The notes beneath the pieces are model-generated. The model saw nothing but the letters and a program-made list of their open reading frames with translations. It was not told the origin of the DNA and did no database searches. Both the position numbers and the translations under genes were made by a program. DNA of 22,095 bases from Helicobacter sp. (GTDB lineage: Bacteria > Campylobacterota > Campylobacteria > Campylobacterales > Helicobacteraceae), in the NCBI GenBank assembly GCA_029264655.1, contig JARHZY010000175.1, forward strand, positions 1 to 22,095. Direction: 5' to 3'. This document shows positions 1 to 7,347 of this stretch, in pieces. The number at the start of each line of letters is the position of its first letter. Within the stretch, counting starts at the first letter, position 1.

Positions 1-251
1 ATAGTGCTACAAAATCAAAGCTTTATGGCACAAAGGGGGATTTGCATACAGGCTTTAACCATAATCTTTTGCATGAAATATTAAAAAACACTAAACATAA
101 GTTTTTACTCACCTATGATAATAGCACTTTTATAAAAGAGCTTTATAAGGATTTTCATATCACAGAATGGAGCTTACAATATGGAATGAATAATTTTAAA
201 CAAGATAAAGCAAAAATAGGCAGAGAGCTTTTGATAAGTAATTTTAAATAA
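1..251 (+). CDS. D12-class adenine-specific DNA methyltransferase, C-terminal end (5' partial)
   Basis: The reading frame is open from base 3 (first complete codon) to the TAA at 249-251, so the gene enters from outside the window. The visible 82 residues include LYGTKGDLHTGFNH, then KFLLTYDNS, then FIKELY and LQYGMNN. This order matches the C-terminal part of Dam/D12-type N6-adenine methyltransferases (…GxxH..FdH..L…LlTYdn…i..LY…). The SAM-binding FxGxG and DPPY motifs would lie upstream and cannot be seen, so activity cannot be judged. It probably belongs to a restriction-modification system or is a solitary methylase. The next gene starts about 180 bases later and is unrelated. The family call is reasonably firm; specificity is unknown. 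Confidence 0.7.
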   Translation, partial: SATKSKLYGTKGDLHTGFNHNLLHEILKNTKHKFLLTYDNSTFIKELYKDFHITEWSLQYGMNNFKQDKAKIGRELLISNFK

Positions 252-393
252 AGTGTTAGTAGAGAATTACATATTTTAATACATATGCAAAAATAACTAG
301 TATTAAGATAAATTTTAAAAACAAGATTATGTATAGCTTTTAAACAAACTCTTATTTAAGGTGAATTTTTGGTTGGATTAAGCTAAATTAATG

Positions 394-399
394 TATAAT
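394..399 (+). promoter_or_regulatory. -10 box for the poly-G leader / sialyltransferase transcript
   Basis: A perfect TATAAT preceded directly by TG lies 27 bases upstream of the leader ORF start codon. No -35 is evident, which is usual for Helicobacter sigma-80 promoters. Confidence 0.55.
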
Positions 400-426
400 A
401 TCTTTTTCAATAAAAAAAGGATATTT

Positions 427-555
427 ATGTTAAACAATAAGGATAACTTCATTAAATTTCTTAAAAATTTATTTAATGTAAAAATATATACCTATAACAA
501 TGGGGGGGGGGGGGTAACGCGCTTAAAAATAATAAAAAGAAATGTAGAACAATAA
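427..555 (+). CDS. Short leader ORF containing a poly-G tract (putative phase-variation leader)
   Basis: ATG at 427 is preceded by AAGGA at 417-421 (5-base spacing) and by a TATAAT at 394-399, so translation initiation is plausible. With the 13 G present here the ORF encodes 42 residues beginning MLNNKDNFIKFLKNLFNV, passes through four Gly codons, and stops at 553-555. That is 48 bases before the sialyltransferase ATG at 604. Gaining one G (or losing two) moves the stop to 612-614, overlapping that ATG. Losing one (or gaining two) stops it immediately after the tract. The lysine- and aromatic-rich N-terminus resembles leaders of some epsilonproteobacterial surface-glycan genes, but I recognise no domain. 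It may be a regulatory leader or the remnant of an N-terminal extension. Confidence 0.5.
   Translation: MLNNKDNFIKFLKNLFNVKIYTYNNGGGGVTRLKIIKRNVEQ
502..514 (+). repeat. Homopolymeric G tract (13 G)
   Basis: Thirteen consecutive G residues stand in otherwise very AT-rich DNA, inside the leader ORF. Such tracts are classical slipped-strand contingency loci in Helicobacter and Campylobacter, typically in genes for lipooligosaccharide or capsule decoration. It lies 89 bases upstream of the sialyltransferase start codon. Confidence 0.9.
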
Positions 556-603
556 ATATTTGTATAAATTTATTTGCATGTATATCTAATAAAGGTGATT
601 ATC

Positions 604-1488
604 ATGCAAAATAAATCATTAAAGAAAGCATGTATAGTTGCAGGTAATGGACCTAGTTTAAAAGAAATTGATTATTCATTAATGCCATTAGATTATGATG
701 TGTTTAGATGCAATCAATTTTATTTTGAAGATAAGTATTATTTAGGTAAAAATGTAAGTTTTGCTTTTTTAAATCCAAGTATTATGTTTCAGCAATATTA
801 TACTTTTTATAATTTACACAAAAAAAATGAATATATCATATATGATATAGTTGTATCGGGTGTTAGTTATTATGATATTGTGAATGTAGATAAAGATTTT
901 TTTTTGTATATGATTAATGGGATTAATTTATATAAAAAACTTAAATATTTTGTTAATTTTGTGAATTTTCATAGAATCTATAATTTTTGTTCTATGACTT
1001 CTGGTGTATATATGTGTGCTGTAGCCATTGCACTAGGATATAAAGAAATATATCTTTGTGGCATAGATTTTTATGATAAATCAAAAGATTTTTATGCATT
1101 TAATACAGAAAAAACAAATTTATTGAATTTTGATAAAAATTTTAGTAAGCATCATTACAAAGATAGCTCTCATAATAAGCAGTATGATATAGAATGTTTA
1201 ATATTCCTACAAGACAATTACAATTGCAAAATATATAGCCTATGCCCAAATAGCCCATTGTCAGAGTATATTAGCTTAGCTCCAAAAACTAACAATACCT
1301 TTATTATTAAAGATAAACCAAATGGATATATAGATGATTTAATGATACCAATTGATAGGGTATATAATAAAACAATAAATACAAAACACAATAGATTAAA
1401 AAGCAATTTTTATTATAAAGCATTTAAAGATTTATTTAGATTACCTAGTGATATAAGGTATTATTTAAAAAATAAGTTACAAAATTAG
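604..1488 (+). CDS. GT42-family sialyltransferase (Cst-I/Cst-II-like, LOS/surface glycan)
   Basis: Predicted 294-residue CMP-Neu5Ac-dependent sialyltransferase that would cap surface glycans with sialic acid. Visible GT42 hallmarks are the CMP-sugar loop IVAGNGPSL (residues 11-19), DVFRCNQFYFEDKYYLGK (32-49, nearly identical to Campylobacter Cst enzymes as I recall them), TSGVYMCAVAIALGY (132-146), IYLCGIDFY (149-157) and SSHNKQYDIE, whose His190 matches the catalytic His188 of Cst-II. The C-terminus (about 230-294) is basic and aromatic, consistent with peripheral attachment to the inner membrane. ATG 604 is chosen because AAAGG at 591-595 sits 8 bases before it; a TTG at 574 in the same frame has no such site. 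Acceptor linkage (alpha-2,3 versus alpha-2,3/2,8) cannot be read. Sialic-acid synthesis genes (neuA/B/C) are not in the window. Confidence 0.88.
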   Translation: MQNKSLKKACIVAGNGPSLKEIDYSLMPLDYDVFRCNQFYFEDKYYLGKNVSFAFLNPSIMFQQYYTFYNLHKKNEYIIYDIVVSGVSYYDIVNVDKDFFLYMINGINLYKKLKYFVNFVNFHRIYNFCSMTSGVYMCAVAIALGYKEIYLCGIDFYDKSKDFYAFNTEKTNLLNFDKNFSKHHYKDSSHNKQYDIECLIFLQDNYNCKIYSLCPNSPLSEYISLAPKTNNTFIIKDKPNGYIDDLMIPIDRVYNKTINTKHNRLKSNFYYKAFKDLFRLPSDIRYYLKNKLQN

Positions 1489-1664
1489 TATAAAAGCTTA
1501 TCTTATAGCAAATGTTTTGATAATAAAGTTAGTTTTTATTAAATAAGCATAATATTAATGTTATATATATCTTTTACAACTCATCAATGAATATGTGAAT
1601 ATAACATTATGATATAATTTTATAATTTTTATATGATTTTAAAATTAACATAATTTAGAATATA

Positions 1665-1688
1665 TTTAAGGATATACATATCCTTAAA
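1665..1688. repeat. Perfect 11-bp palindrome (TTTAAGGATAT / ATATCCTTAAA)
   Basis: Arms 1665-1675 and 1678-1688 are exact reverse complements separated by two bases. It lies between two facing transcription units, but no U-run follows on either strand, so a terminator role is doubtful; a protein-binding site is equally possible. Confidence 0.5.
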
Positions 1689-2041
1689 AAAACAAAAAGA
1701 TTCTAATTTTTGTGAGTGGTTCTATTGCTATATACAAAGTTTTATTTCTTATTCATGCTTTGCGTGTTACCTTATACAAAATAAATTTATATTACTCTTT
1801 TTAGAATCTTTATTTATAAAACACTATTCCAAAACATACACTAACAGAGAAACAATACTAAATATATTGTAATATGCTGTAAATTTTGCAAACAATATAA
1901 AATTACAAAGCACATAAAGAGCATGGTCTTGTTTTTACATAGAAAATGAAATGGCTAGTAAATATATTTCATATCAGATAAAGCGATATTTAATAGTAAA
2001 ACCTCATCGTAAAAATAAAACAATAGATTATAAATGTTATT

Positions 2042-2137
2042 TTATATCTCAAAAATAAAAGTAGTTCCATCTTTATAATACTTAGAAGTTTTTTGAAAAA
2101 TACACCAAGCATAAAAATTTATAGGTTTTCTATGAAA
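2042..2137 (-). pseudogene. Possible decayed C-terminal coding fragment
   Basis: A minus-strand frame of 31 codons is bounded upstream by a stop and has no ATG. It reads protein-like (KPINFYAWCIF, then YYKDGTTFIFEI and stop). No family is recognised. It may be the 3' end of a lost gene, or chance. Confidence 0.22.
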
Positions 2138-2195
2138 TCATAATACAATAAATAGTAGAGATTATATATAATTAGCTTTACTTGCAATATGATAT

Positions 2196-2999
2196 TTAAC
2201 GTTTTTGGGATTGCAATGTGCCAATTTCATCACCCATTTTAACAACATGCCCAGCTTTTACATTCCAATTTGCCTCTGCAATTAAAACAATTGTGGAACC
2301 CATTTCAAAAAAACCTATCTCATCACCGGCACGCAATACAATTGGTTGTTTATAGCTATAGATGCAATCACCATTTTTTGCATTTGTTTGGATTGATTTG
2401 TCGAAAAGAAATTGCATTTTGCCAACATTGAGAGCACCAACTGCTACATAATACATAATACTTTGATTATAATTGCACCGCATTTTTAACACAACGCGTT
2501 CATTTTGCACAAATAAATTTTCATTTTTATACAAGCTTGCATAATTAACAGGTAATAATTTTCCAGAAAAATAACGCGCTTCTAAAATCTCTAAATCACA
2601 TGGAGCATGATAATGATGGTAATCGCGTGGAGAAAGATAAAGATTTAAAAAACTATATGTAGCAAAATCATGCCCTATTTCACCAAGCAAATCAGCCACC
2701 TTGTAACTTTTTCCTTTAATTTGCAAAGCCATCTCTTGTGCAATATGCCCAGATTCAGTAATGAGCGAATCAGTCGGGCTAATAAGATTAAATGGTGTAG
2801 TTTGCAAAAGACGTTCTTTTTTTAATGTGCGTGTAAAAAGTGCATTCAGGGTTGGATAGGTTTCTAAACACTCAAACTCATCTAAATTAATCTTAAAATA
2901 ATCAACATAAAAGCGATTAATTGCATATTGCATACTTTTTGGGAATCTTGTATGGGCAAATAACCCAAACAATCGCGAAATAACATTGGTTGATAACAC
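2196..2999 (-). CDS. psd: Phosphatidylserine decarboxylase proenzyme
   Basis: Converts phosphatidylserine to phosphatidylethanolamine at the inner membrane. The protein carries YLSPRDYHHYHAPCDLEILE, KLLPVN, GALNVGKM, and near the C-terminus EMGSTIVL. In that last motif the Ser of GST is the self-cleavage site that becomes the pyruvoyl cofactor. The start is set at GTG 2999: an AAAAGG sits 6-7 bases upstream, and it gives 267 residues, the length I recall for H. pylori Psd. The same frame extends upstream to an ATG at 3044, but a TG-C-TATAAT promoter box (3027-3035) lies inside that extension, so transcripts from it could not encode the longer form. It appears monocistronic. CdsA, an upstream enzyme of the same pathway, is encoded about 3.5 kb away in this window. 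Confidence 0.93.
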   Translation of the reverse strand: MLSTNVISRLFGLFAHTRFPKSMQYAINRFYVDYFKINLDEFECLETYPTLNALFTRTLKKERLLQTTPFNLISPTDSLITESGHIAQEMALQIKGKSYKVADLLGEIGHDFATYSFLNLYLSPRDYHHYHAPCDLEILEARYFSGKLLPVNYASLYKNENLFVQNERVVLKMRCNYNQSIMYYVAVGALNVGKMQFLFDKSIQTNAKNGDCIYSYKQPIVLRAGDEIGFFEMGSTIVLIAEANWNVKAGHVVKMGDEIGTLQSQKR

Positions 3000-3026
3000 A
3001 CATATCCTTTTAAAAAAGTAAATAAA

Positions 3027-3035
3027 ATTATAGCA
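3027..3035 (-). promoter_or_regulatory. Extended -10 (TGCTATAAT) for psd
   Basis: Minus-strand TG-C-TATAAT with the predicted transcript start about 20 bases upstream of the GTG start codon at 2999. It argues for the shorter psd reading frame. Confidence 0.6.
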
Positions 3036-3170
3036 TATACACAAAAAAATATAGCTTTTTACTTGCGATATTTAGTTAGCCTATAAAGTTTATAAAATTT
3101 TATCTAATTCTTTTTATATTGTTGTAAATCTTAATATCATGCTAAACAATAAAATCTTATTTATACTGCA

Positions 3171-3869
3171 CTATTTATTCTGCAATAATCGCACAAGGAA
3201 TTTATATGTTTCCTGCCCTACTTGCACTTGAATTTGCATATCCCCAGCCCTTAGACTACCATAAGGAATAAGTATAAAACCCCCCTTAACATCATGTTTA
3301 TGTAGTGTATTTTTGCGTAAATAGTGTGCAATTAGAAATTTTCTTGCATTATAAGATTCTGTTTGATTGGTGTAAAAACTAGCTCTTGCAAATGAATAAT
3401 CATAGAATCTATATCCCATAAAAAAAGTGCCATCAAGCCACAAAGGCACAGGATATGGACGATAGGCTGTAGCACTAAAGAATGGGTCATTTATCGCATT
3501 ATTTGGTGGTGTTGTTTCTATGCCATAATCATAAAGTGCTTGTGTAATATTAAGATTTGAACGTATAAGATTATAAAAATCATACGCACTGATACTCTCT
3601 TCATTTATAGAAAAAGAAATATTTGCGGGACTAAAAAGTAGAGCTTCATCATGAAGATTTTCTATCGCAATGTATATAACCAAAGGTATGCGATCAAAAC
3701 CACCAACTATTTCTTGGGCGATTTCTACTTGTATCTTGCTTTTTGCTTTCTTTTCCTGTATGATTGCTATACCATTATTATAACTTGCAATATTAGCAGG
3801 TTTAACCGCAAGTGAAGAACATCCTACATAACACAATATTATACAAGCAAGGATAAAACGAATATACAT
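3171..3869 (-). CDS. Putative lipoprotein, function unknown
   Basis: 232 residues from ATG 3869, which has a near-perfect AAAGGAGG site 7 bases upstream; the frame continues further 5' but that part lies over the promoter. The N-terminus MYIRFILACIILCYVGCSS is a lipoprotein signal peptide with Cys16 as the lipidated residue, followed by Ser-Ser. The mature part is a beta-rich, aromatic-rich domain (for example GGFDRIPLVIYIAIENL, YRFYDYSFARASFY) with no family I can name. The phrase IYIAIENL…LLFSPANISF recalls periplasmic or outer-membrane-associated lipoproteins that act as accessory factors, but that is only an impression. It has its own promoter and no evident operon partners. Confidence 0.8.
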   Translation of the reverse strand: MYIRFILACIILCYVGCSSLAVKPANIASYNNGIAIIQEKKAKSKIQVEIAQEIVGGFDRIPLVIYIAIENLHDEALLFSPANISFSINEESISAYDFYNLIRSNLNITQALYDYGIETTPPNNAINDPFFSATAYRPYPVPLWLDGTFFMGYRFYDYSFARASFYTNQTESYNARKFLIAHYLRKNTLHKHDVKGGFILIPYGSLRAGDMQIQVQVGQETYKFLVRLLQNK

Positions 3870-3899
3870 AACATCTCCTCCTTTTGTGTTTCTTTTGAC

Positions 3900-3908
3900 A
3901 TTATAGCA
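3900..3908 (-). promoter_or_regulatory. Extended -10 (TGCTATAAT) for the lipoprotein gene
   Basis: Minus-strand TG-C-TATAAT about 30 bases before the ATG at 3869 and upstream of its AAAGGAGG ribosome binding site. Confidence 0.6.
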
Positions 3909-4099
3909 CACACATAAAAACAAGCAAGCATAAGTTTAAAGATATTAGGTAATTAAAATAATATAGATAATATACAAAAATAAAATTATCTATTGCTAGC
4001 CTTTCTATTTTATCAATATAGACGATGAAAATTCTTTTATAAATACAATATTACAAATAAAATAGCAATATGTTGTAAGTTAAACTCTTATGAATGTAA

Positions 4100-4282
4100 T
4101 TAATAGCCATTTTTTTGGTAAATAATATATCCCAACCATTCATCTCCATTGTGCATTGTTGGAATCTTTGTAATTTCAATATCTGCAATTTCTTCTGGAA
4201 AAAAATCTACACAAAATTCATTTATCTTTTGCTGTAACTCATCTGTTGTCTTGGCTAATAAGATTTCCACTTGCTTTACCAT
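4100..4282 (-). CDS. Cse60-like small protein
   Basis: 60 residues starting MVKQVEILLAKTTDELQQKI. ATG 4282 is preferred over GTG 4288 because TAAGGAG lies 5 bases before the ATG, whereas the GTG overlaps it. Size and layout (N-terminal strand, the helix DELQQKINEF, then DIEITKIPTM and a C-terminal strand GYIIYQK) resemble the small Cse60/DUF2758 family, named from a Bacillus sporulation-phase gene but also found in non-sporulating bacteria. The biochemical role is unknown. It follows pyrF with a 42-base gap and might be cotranscribed with it. Confidence 0.65.
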   Translation of the reverse strand: MVKQVEILLAKTTDELQQKINEFCVDFFPEEIADIEITKIPTMHNGDEWLGYIIYQKNGY

Positions 4283-4324
4283 AACCACTCCTTACAAGTA
4301 AATAAAATATATTCTAGCTTATAG

Positions 4325-5008
4325 CTACATATCGCTTAAAATTTGCTGAATTACTGCATATTTATCTTGTGCATTATAAATTGGACGTCCAACAACGATA
4401 AAATCACTTCCTACACGTTTTGCTTCTTTAACATTTGCAACACGCTTTTGATCGTCATTTGTCGCTGTAAGTCGTATGCCCGGTGTTATTGTAAGCAGAT
4501 TGCTTGATATATTTTTAATTAAACTTACTTCATTGATTGAGCATACAAGTCCATCTATGCCACTTTCATTAACAAGATTAGCTAGCGATTGCACGCCACG
4601 TGCAATAGAAGTATTATATACCTCCATAAAACCATCTTCATCAAAACTCGTCAAAGCACTTACAGCAACGATACGCATATTTAAAGATTGGGTATGTGTA
4701 AAAGTAGCAAGAGCCCTCATTGCTTCACGTCCACAACTCGCATGAATGGTAAGCATATTGACACCAAGTTTATGGCATTCATATACACAATCAAGCATTG
4801 TATTGGGAATATCATATATCTTTAGATCTAAAAAGATTTTAAAACCTAAATCCTGTAACATACACACAAATGCTTTGCCATCACGCACAAAACTACGCAA
4901 TCCAACTTTTAACCAAATTTCCTCATTACTAAATGAGCGGCTTATCTCACGTGCTAATGCAAGATTATCTTGCATTGTTGGCATATCAAGTGCAATGCAA
5001 AGTTTCAT
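4325..5008 (-). CDS. pyrF: Orotidine 5'-phosphate decarboxylase
   Basis: Catalyses OMP to UMP, the last step of de novo pyrimidine synthesis, in the cytoplasm. The 227-residue protein starts MKLCIALDMP (first barrel strand with the substrate Asp), then WLKVGLRSF. Next is the signature FLDLKIYDIPNT, with the Asp-Lys-Asp catalytic network, and near the end TPGIRL and DFIVVGRPI, the phosphate-binding elements. Length and motif order are normal for the bacterial group 1 enzyme. The ATG lies two bases after the nusB stop, so it is translated as the third gene of a ribH-nusB-pyrF unit. Confidence 0.95.
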   Translation of the reverse strand: MKLCIALDMPTMQDNLALAREISRSFSNEEIWLKVGLRSFVRDGKAFVCMLQDLGFKIFLDLKIYDIPNTMLDCVYECHKLGVNMLTIHASCGREAMRALATFTHTQSLNMRIVAVSALTSFDEDGFMEVYNTSIARGVQSLANLVNESGIDGLVCSINEVSLIKNISSNLLTITPGIRLTATNDDQKRVANVKEAKRVGSDFIVVGRPIYNAQDKYAVIQQILSDM

Positions 5009-5010
5009 AA

Positions 5011-5856
5011 CTAATCCTTTTTACGCTGGGTTTTGCTAGTATTATGCTTAGGCTTTAACTTGATTGTTTTTTTAGTATCTTTTGATTGTAGATGCTTTGT
5101 TGTTTGTTGTTTTATGTTGTTATTTTGTAGTTTTTTATGTATCTTTGTGTTTTTCAATGGCTTTTGTATGTCTTTGGAATCTGTTGTTTGCTTCTCTATT
5201 ACATTAGATTTTGTTATATGTTTTGGATTCTGCTTTGCATTACCTTTTGTTGTTGTGTGTATAACTTGATATGAGGATTTCGTTTGTTTGGCGTGGTTAT
5301 TATGTTTTCTTGCATTTGCTATAGTTTTATGATTACGACATGTCCTTGTTTTCTGTATAGAATTTTGTTTGCAAGTGGATTGAATTGAGTTAGTTTTGGT
5401 AGCTTGTGATTCTATTTGCATTTGTTTGTGTTGCTCAACCAAAAGTGCCAATGCCTCTTTATCTGTCTTTGCAACAGAATCAAGCACACCATTTACCAAA
5501 CGAAAAGCATCTTGCACACTAAAAGATTTTGTAAGCTCAATGGCTTCATTAATAATTATTGCTTGTTGTGTGTTAGTTTGGAGTAACTCATAGATTCCAA
5601 GTTTTAATATATTTTTTTCAATCACACCTAAACGTTCAATATCCCAAGTTTTCAGAAAAGTATTCATAATTTGTATAATATAGTCTTCATGCACACAAAC
5701 ACCATGCAACAAAGCAAGTGCAAATTCTTGTTGCTTATTGCGTATTTTTTGCTCATTAAGAAAAAAATGTGCTTGCTCTATTGCTTGCTCATTACCTAAT
5801 TCTCGTGCATAGAGAATCTGTATAACTGCCTCTCTTGCTTGTTTTCGTGTCGCCAT
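5011..5856 (-). CDS. nusB: Transcription antitermination factor NusB with a long basic C-terminal tail
   Basis: Residues 1-130 are a complete NusB: TRKQAREAVIQILYA at the N-terminus, then LGIYELL, INEAIELTKSF and RLVNGVLDSVAK, the conserved helical core that binds boxA RNA with NusE during rRNA transcription. NusB is normally 130-150 residues; this one has 281. Residues from about 150 to 281 are low complexity: roughly 29 Lys and 8 His against five acidic residues, rich in Thr, Gln and Asn, no predicted fold. The frame stays open for 400 bases and ends two bases before pyrF, so the tail is positioned as genuinely translated. The start codon overlaps the ribH stop (TAATG). The tail may add RNA affinity, but that is inference. 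Confidence 0.92.
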   Translation of the reverse strand: MATRKQAREAVIQILYARELGNEQAIEQAHFFLNEQKIRNKQQEFALALLHGVCVHEDYIIQIMNTFLKTWDIERLGVIEKNILKLGIYELLQTNTQQAIIINEAIELTKSFSVQDAFRLVNGVLDSVAKTDKEALALLVEQHKQMQIESQATKTNSIQSTCKQNSIQKTRTCRNHKTIANARKHNNHAKQTKSSYQVIHTTTKGNAKQNPKHITKSNVIEKQTTDSKDIQKPLKNTKIHKKLQNNNIKQQTTKHLQSKDTKKTIKLKPKHNTSKTQRKKD

Positions 5857-6323
5857 TAATCAAGCTGCCTATACACATCAATAAGCTCTATTAAGCTTGC
5901 CATTGCCTCAAATCCTTTATTACCTACTTTTAATCCTGCACGATCAAGTGCCTGCTCAATGCTATCTGTTGTCAAAATACCAAAACTTACTGCACCACCA
6001 TACTTTAAAGTTACATTAGCGATACCTTTTGTAGCTTCAGCTGCCACATAATCAAAGTGTGGTGTGCCACCACGAATAATCGCCCCAAGCACACACACGC
6101 CATCATAATCCCCGTTTTCAAGTAACTTTTCAAGCACAAAAGGCAATTCAAAAGCACCGGGTACCTTTATTAAGGTTAAATTCTCTGCATTCCCTCCATG
6201 ACGCAAGTAGCAATCTTTTGCACCTTCAATTAATCTTTCTGTTACCATGCTATTAAAGCGACTACACAAAACTACAATGCGTTCGTTACCCTGTAATGCA
6301 ATTTTTCCTTCCAAAATTTTCAT
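5856..6323 (-). CDS. ribH: 6,7-dimethyl-8-ribityllumazine synthase
   Basis: Penultimate enzyme of riboflavin synthesis, condensing the ribityl-aminopyrimidine with 3,4-dihydroxybutanone 4-phosphate. The 155 residues show the family signatures in order: FNSMVTERLIEGA, VPGAFELPFVLEKL, VLGAIIRGGTPHFDYVA (including the active-site His region), SFGILTTDSIEQALDRAG and GNKGFEAMASLIELI. Length is typical of icosahedral bacterial lumazine synthases. First gene of the ribH-nusB-pyrF unit. AAGG lies upstream of ATG 6323 and an extended -10 at 6374-6382. No FMN riboswitch-like structure is evident in the 50-base leader. Its stop overlaps the nusB start by one base. Confidence 0.96.
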   Translation of the reverse strand: MKILEGKIALQGNERIVVLCSRFNSMVTERLIEGAKDCYLRHGGNAENLTLIKVPGAFELPFVLEKLLENGDYDGVCVLGAIIRGGTPHFDYVAAEATKGIANVTLKYGGAVSFGILTTDSIEQALDRAGLKVGNKGFEAMASLIELIDVYRQLD

Positions 6324-6373
6324 ATTAAAAGCCTTTCATTCTTTATGAATATTGAAAATAAATAATTCCTATA

Positions 6374-6382
6374 ATTGTAGCA
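6374..6382 (-). promoter_or_regulatory. Extended -10 (TGCTACAAT) for ribH-nusB-pyrF
   Basis: Minus-strand TG-C-TACAAT about 50 bases upstream of the ribH start, in the only sizeable gap before this gene run. Confidence 0.5.
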
Positions 6383-6463
6383 CTAAAAATAAAATAATGT
6401 ATGTTGCATAATTGCTTTACATAAAGTTTTATGCATTTCTATTGACATAATTTATTATGCCAC

Positions 6464-6492
6464 TTAAAGAATATATAAATGAGATTCTTTAA
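6464..6492 (-). terminator. Hairpin directly after cdsA
   Basis: Perfect 9-bp stem (TTAAAGAAT / ATTCTTTAA, loop 11) beginning at the base after the cdsA stop codon. There is no clear U-run, so termination is only likely by position. Confidence 0.35.
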
Positions 6493-7278
6493 CTAAGGTT
6501 GATACATTTTAAGAAATGATAAACACATAAGCATAGCAATAGCACCAAATAAAATTGCATCCATTCTATCAAGAATACCGCCATGACCGGGTAAAATCGC
6601 ACCAGAATCTTTCATATCAGCCTTGCGTTTTAACGCACTTTCAAATAAATCCCCAACAATAGAAACAATCACAATAATAGCACTTACAAATAAAGCGAGA
6701 TAAAAGCCACCAAAAATTCCAATACCAAACACAGAACCAACCATAACACTACCAACAAGCCCACATAATGCACCTTCTATAGTTTTCTTTGGTGAAGCTT
6801 CACATAATTTTGTTTTACCAAATTGCCTACCACCATAATATGCAAAAATATCAGCTAAGGCTACTACAACGATAAGCCAAACCAAATAGCCAAGCCCATG
6901 TGCTGCGTATAAGACAAAAAGTGCAACAAATGGTAAAGTTGGATAAATAAAAGGGAATGTATATTTTGGGTTACCATTACTTACAATAACGCTTAATGAA
7001 GCTATACAAAGCGTAAAGATTGCAACAACAAGGGCTTCGTGGCTATAATAGATTCCAACCCATAATAATATTGCAAGTAATAAGCCTAAAATATGAAAAT
7101 TAATTTGGTAAAGCTTTGTGCTTTCAAAAAATGCAATAAGATAAAGTATGCCCATAAGTGCCCATGTTAATGTCAAATCATTAATCCATAATACAATTGC
7201 AATACAAATAATCATTGCAATGCCACTCCAAAAACGCTTCGAATCCTGCATAGCAACTGCTTTAATTTTCTTTAACAT
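6493..7278 (-). CDS. cdsA: Phosphatidate cytidylyltransferase (CDP-diglyceride synthase)
   Basis: Makes CDP-diacylglycerol from phosphatidic acid and CTP in the inner membrane, the branch point of phospholipid synthesis. The protein is mostly hydrophobic helices (about seven to eight). It ends with the CdsA signature SIVGDLFESALKR…KDSGAILPGHGGILDRMDA, which carries the metal-binding acidic residues; SPKKTIEGALCG precedes it. ATG 7278 (261 residues) has GGAG seven bases upstream; an in-frame ATG at 7296 lacks a site. It is divergent from mnmG, with 69 bases between the start codons. Together with psd it covers two steps of phosphatidylethanolamine synthesis; pssA is not in the window. Confidence 0.93.
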   Translation of the reverse strand: MLKKIKAVAMQDSKRFWSGIAMIICIAIVLWINDLTLTWALMGILYLIAFFESTKLYQINFHILGLLLAILLWVGIYYSHEALVVAIFTLCIASLSVIVSNGNPKYTFPFIYPTLPFVALFVLYAAHGLGYLVWLIVVVALADIFAYYGGRQFGKTKLCEASPKKTIEGALCGLVGSVMVGSVFGIGIFGGFYLALFVSAIIVIVSIVGDLFESALKRKADMKDSGAILPGHGGILDRMDAILFGAIAMLMCLSFLKMYQP

Positions 7279-7307
7279 AATGATACTCCACAACATTAAT
7301 AACTTAG

Positions 7308-7316
7308 TGTTATAAT
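7308..7316 (+). promoter_or_regulatory. Extended -10 (TGTTATAAT) for mnmG
   Basis: Perfect TG-N-TATAAT in the cdsA-mnmG divergent gap, about 30 bases upstream of the mnmG ATG, followed by AGGA at 7337-7340. Confidence 0.7.
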
Positions 7317-7347
7317 TCTACTAGAAAAATATATATAGGATACAAAA

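Larger units (their letters stand above)
1489..2195. other. Mostly non-coding AT-rich stretch between the sialyltransferase and psd
   Basis: About 700 bases between the sialyltransferase and the 3' end of psd, the two genes facing each other. There is no intact gene. It holds a perfect 11-bp palindrome (1665-1688) and a protein-like minus-strand segment at 2042-2137 without a start codon. Nothing else could be supported. Confidence 0.6.

Noticed and set aside
1665..1688. Palindrome as a bidirectional terminator between the sialyltransferase and psd
   Set aside because: Only a two-base gap between arms and no U-run on either strand, and it is about 180 bases past the sialyltransferase stop.
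3000..3044. Upstream in-frame ATG extension of psd
   Set aside because: A TGCTATAAT promoter lies within the extension and the GTG at 2999 has its own ribosome binding site and gives the expected length.
5033..5269. Cys/Phe/Val-rich plus-strand ORF opposite the NusB tail
   Set aside because: It is the antisense reading of a lysine/threonine/glutamine-rich sequence, which mimics a membrane protein; it has no supporting start signals.
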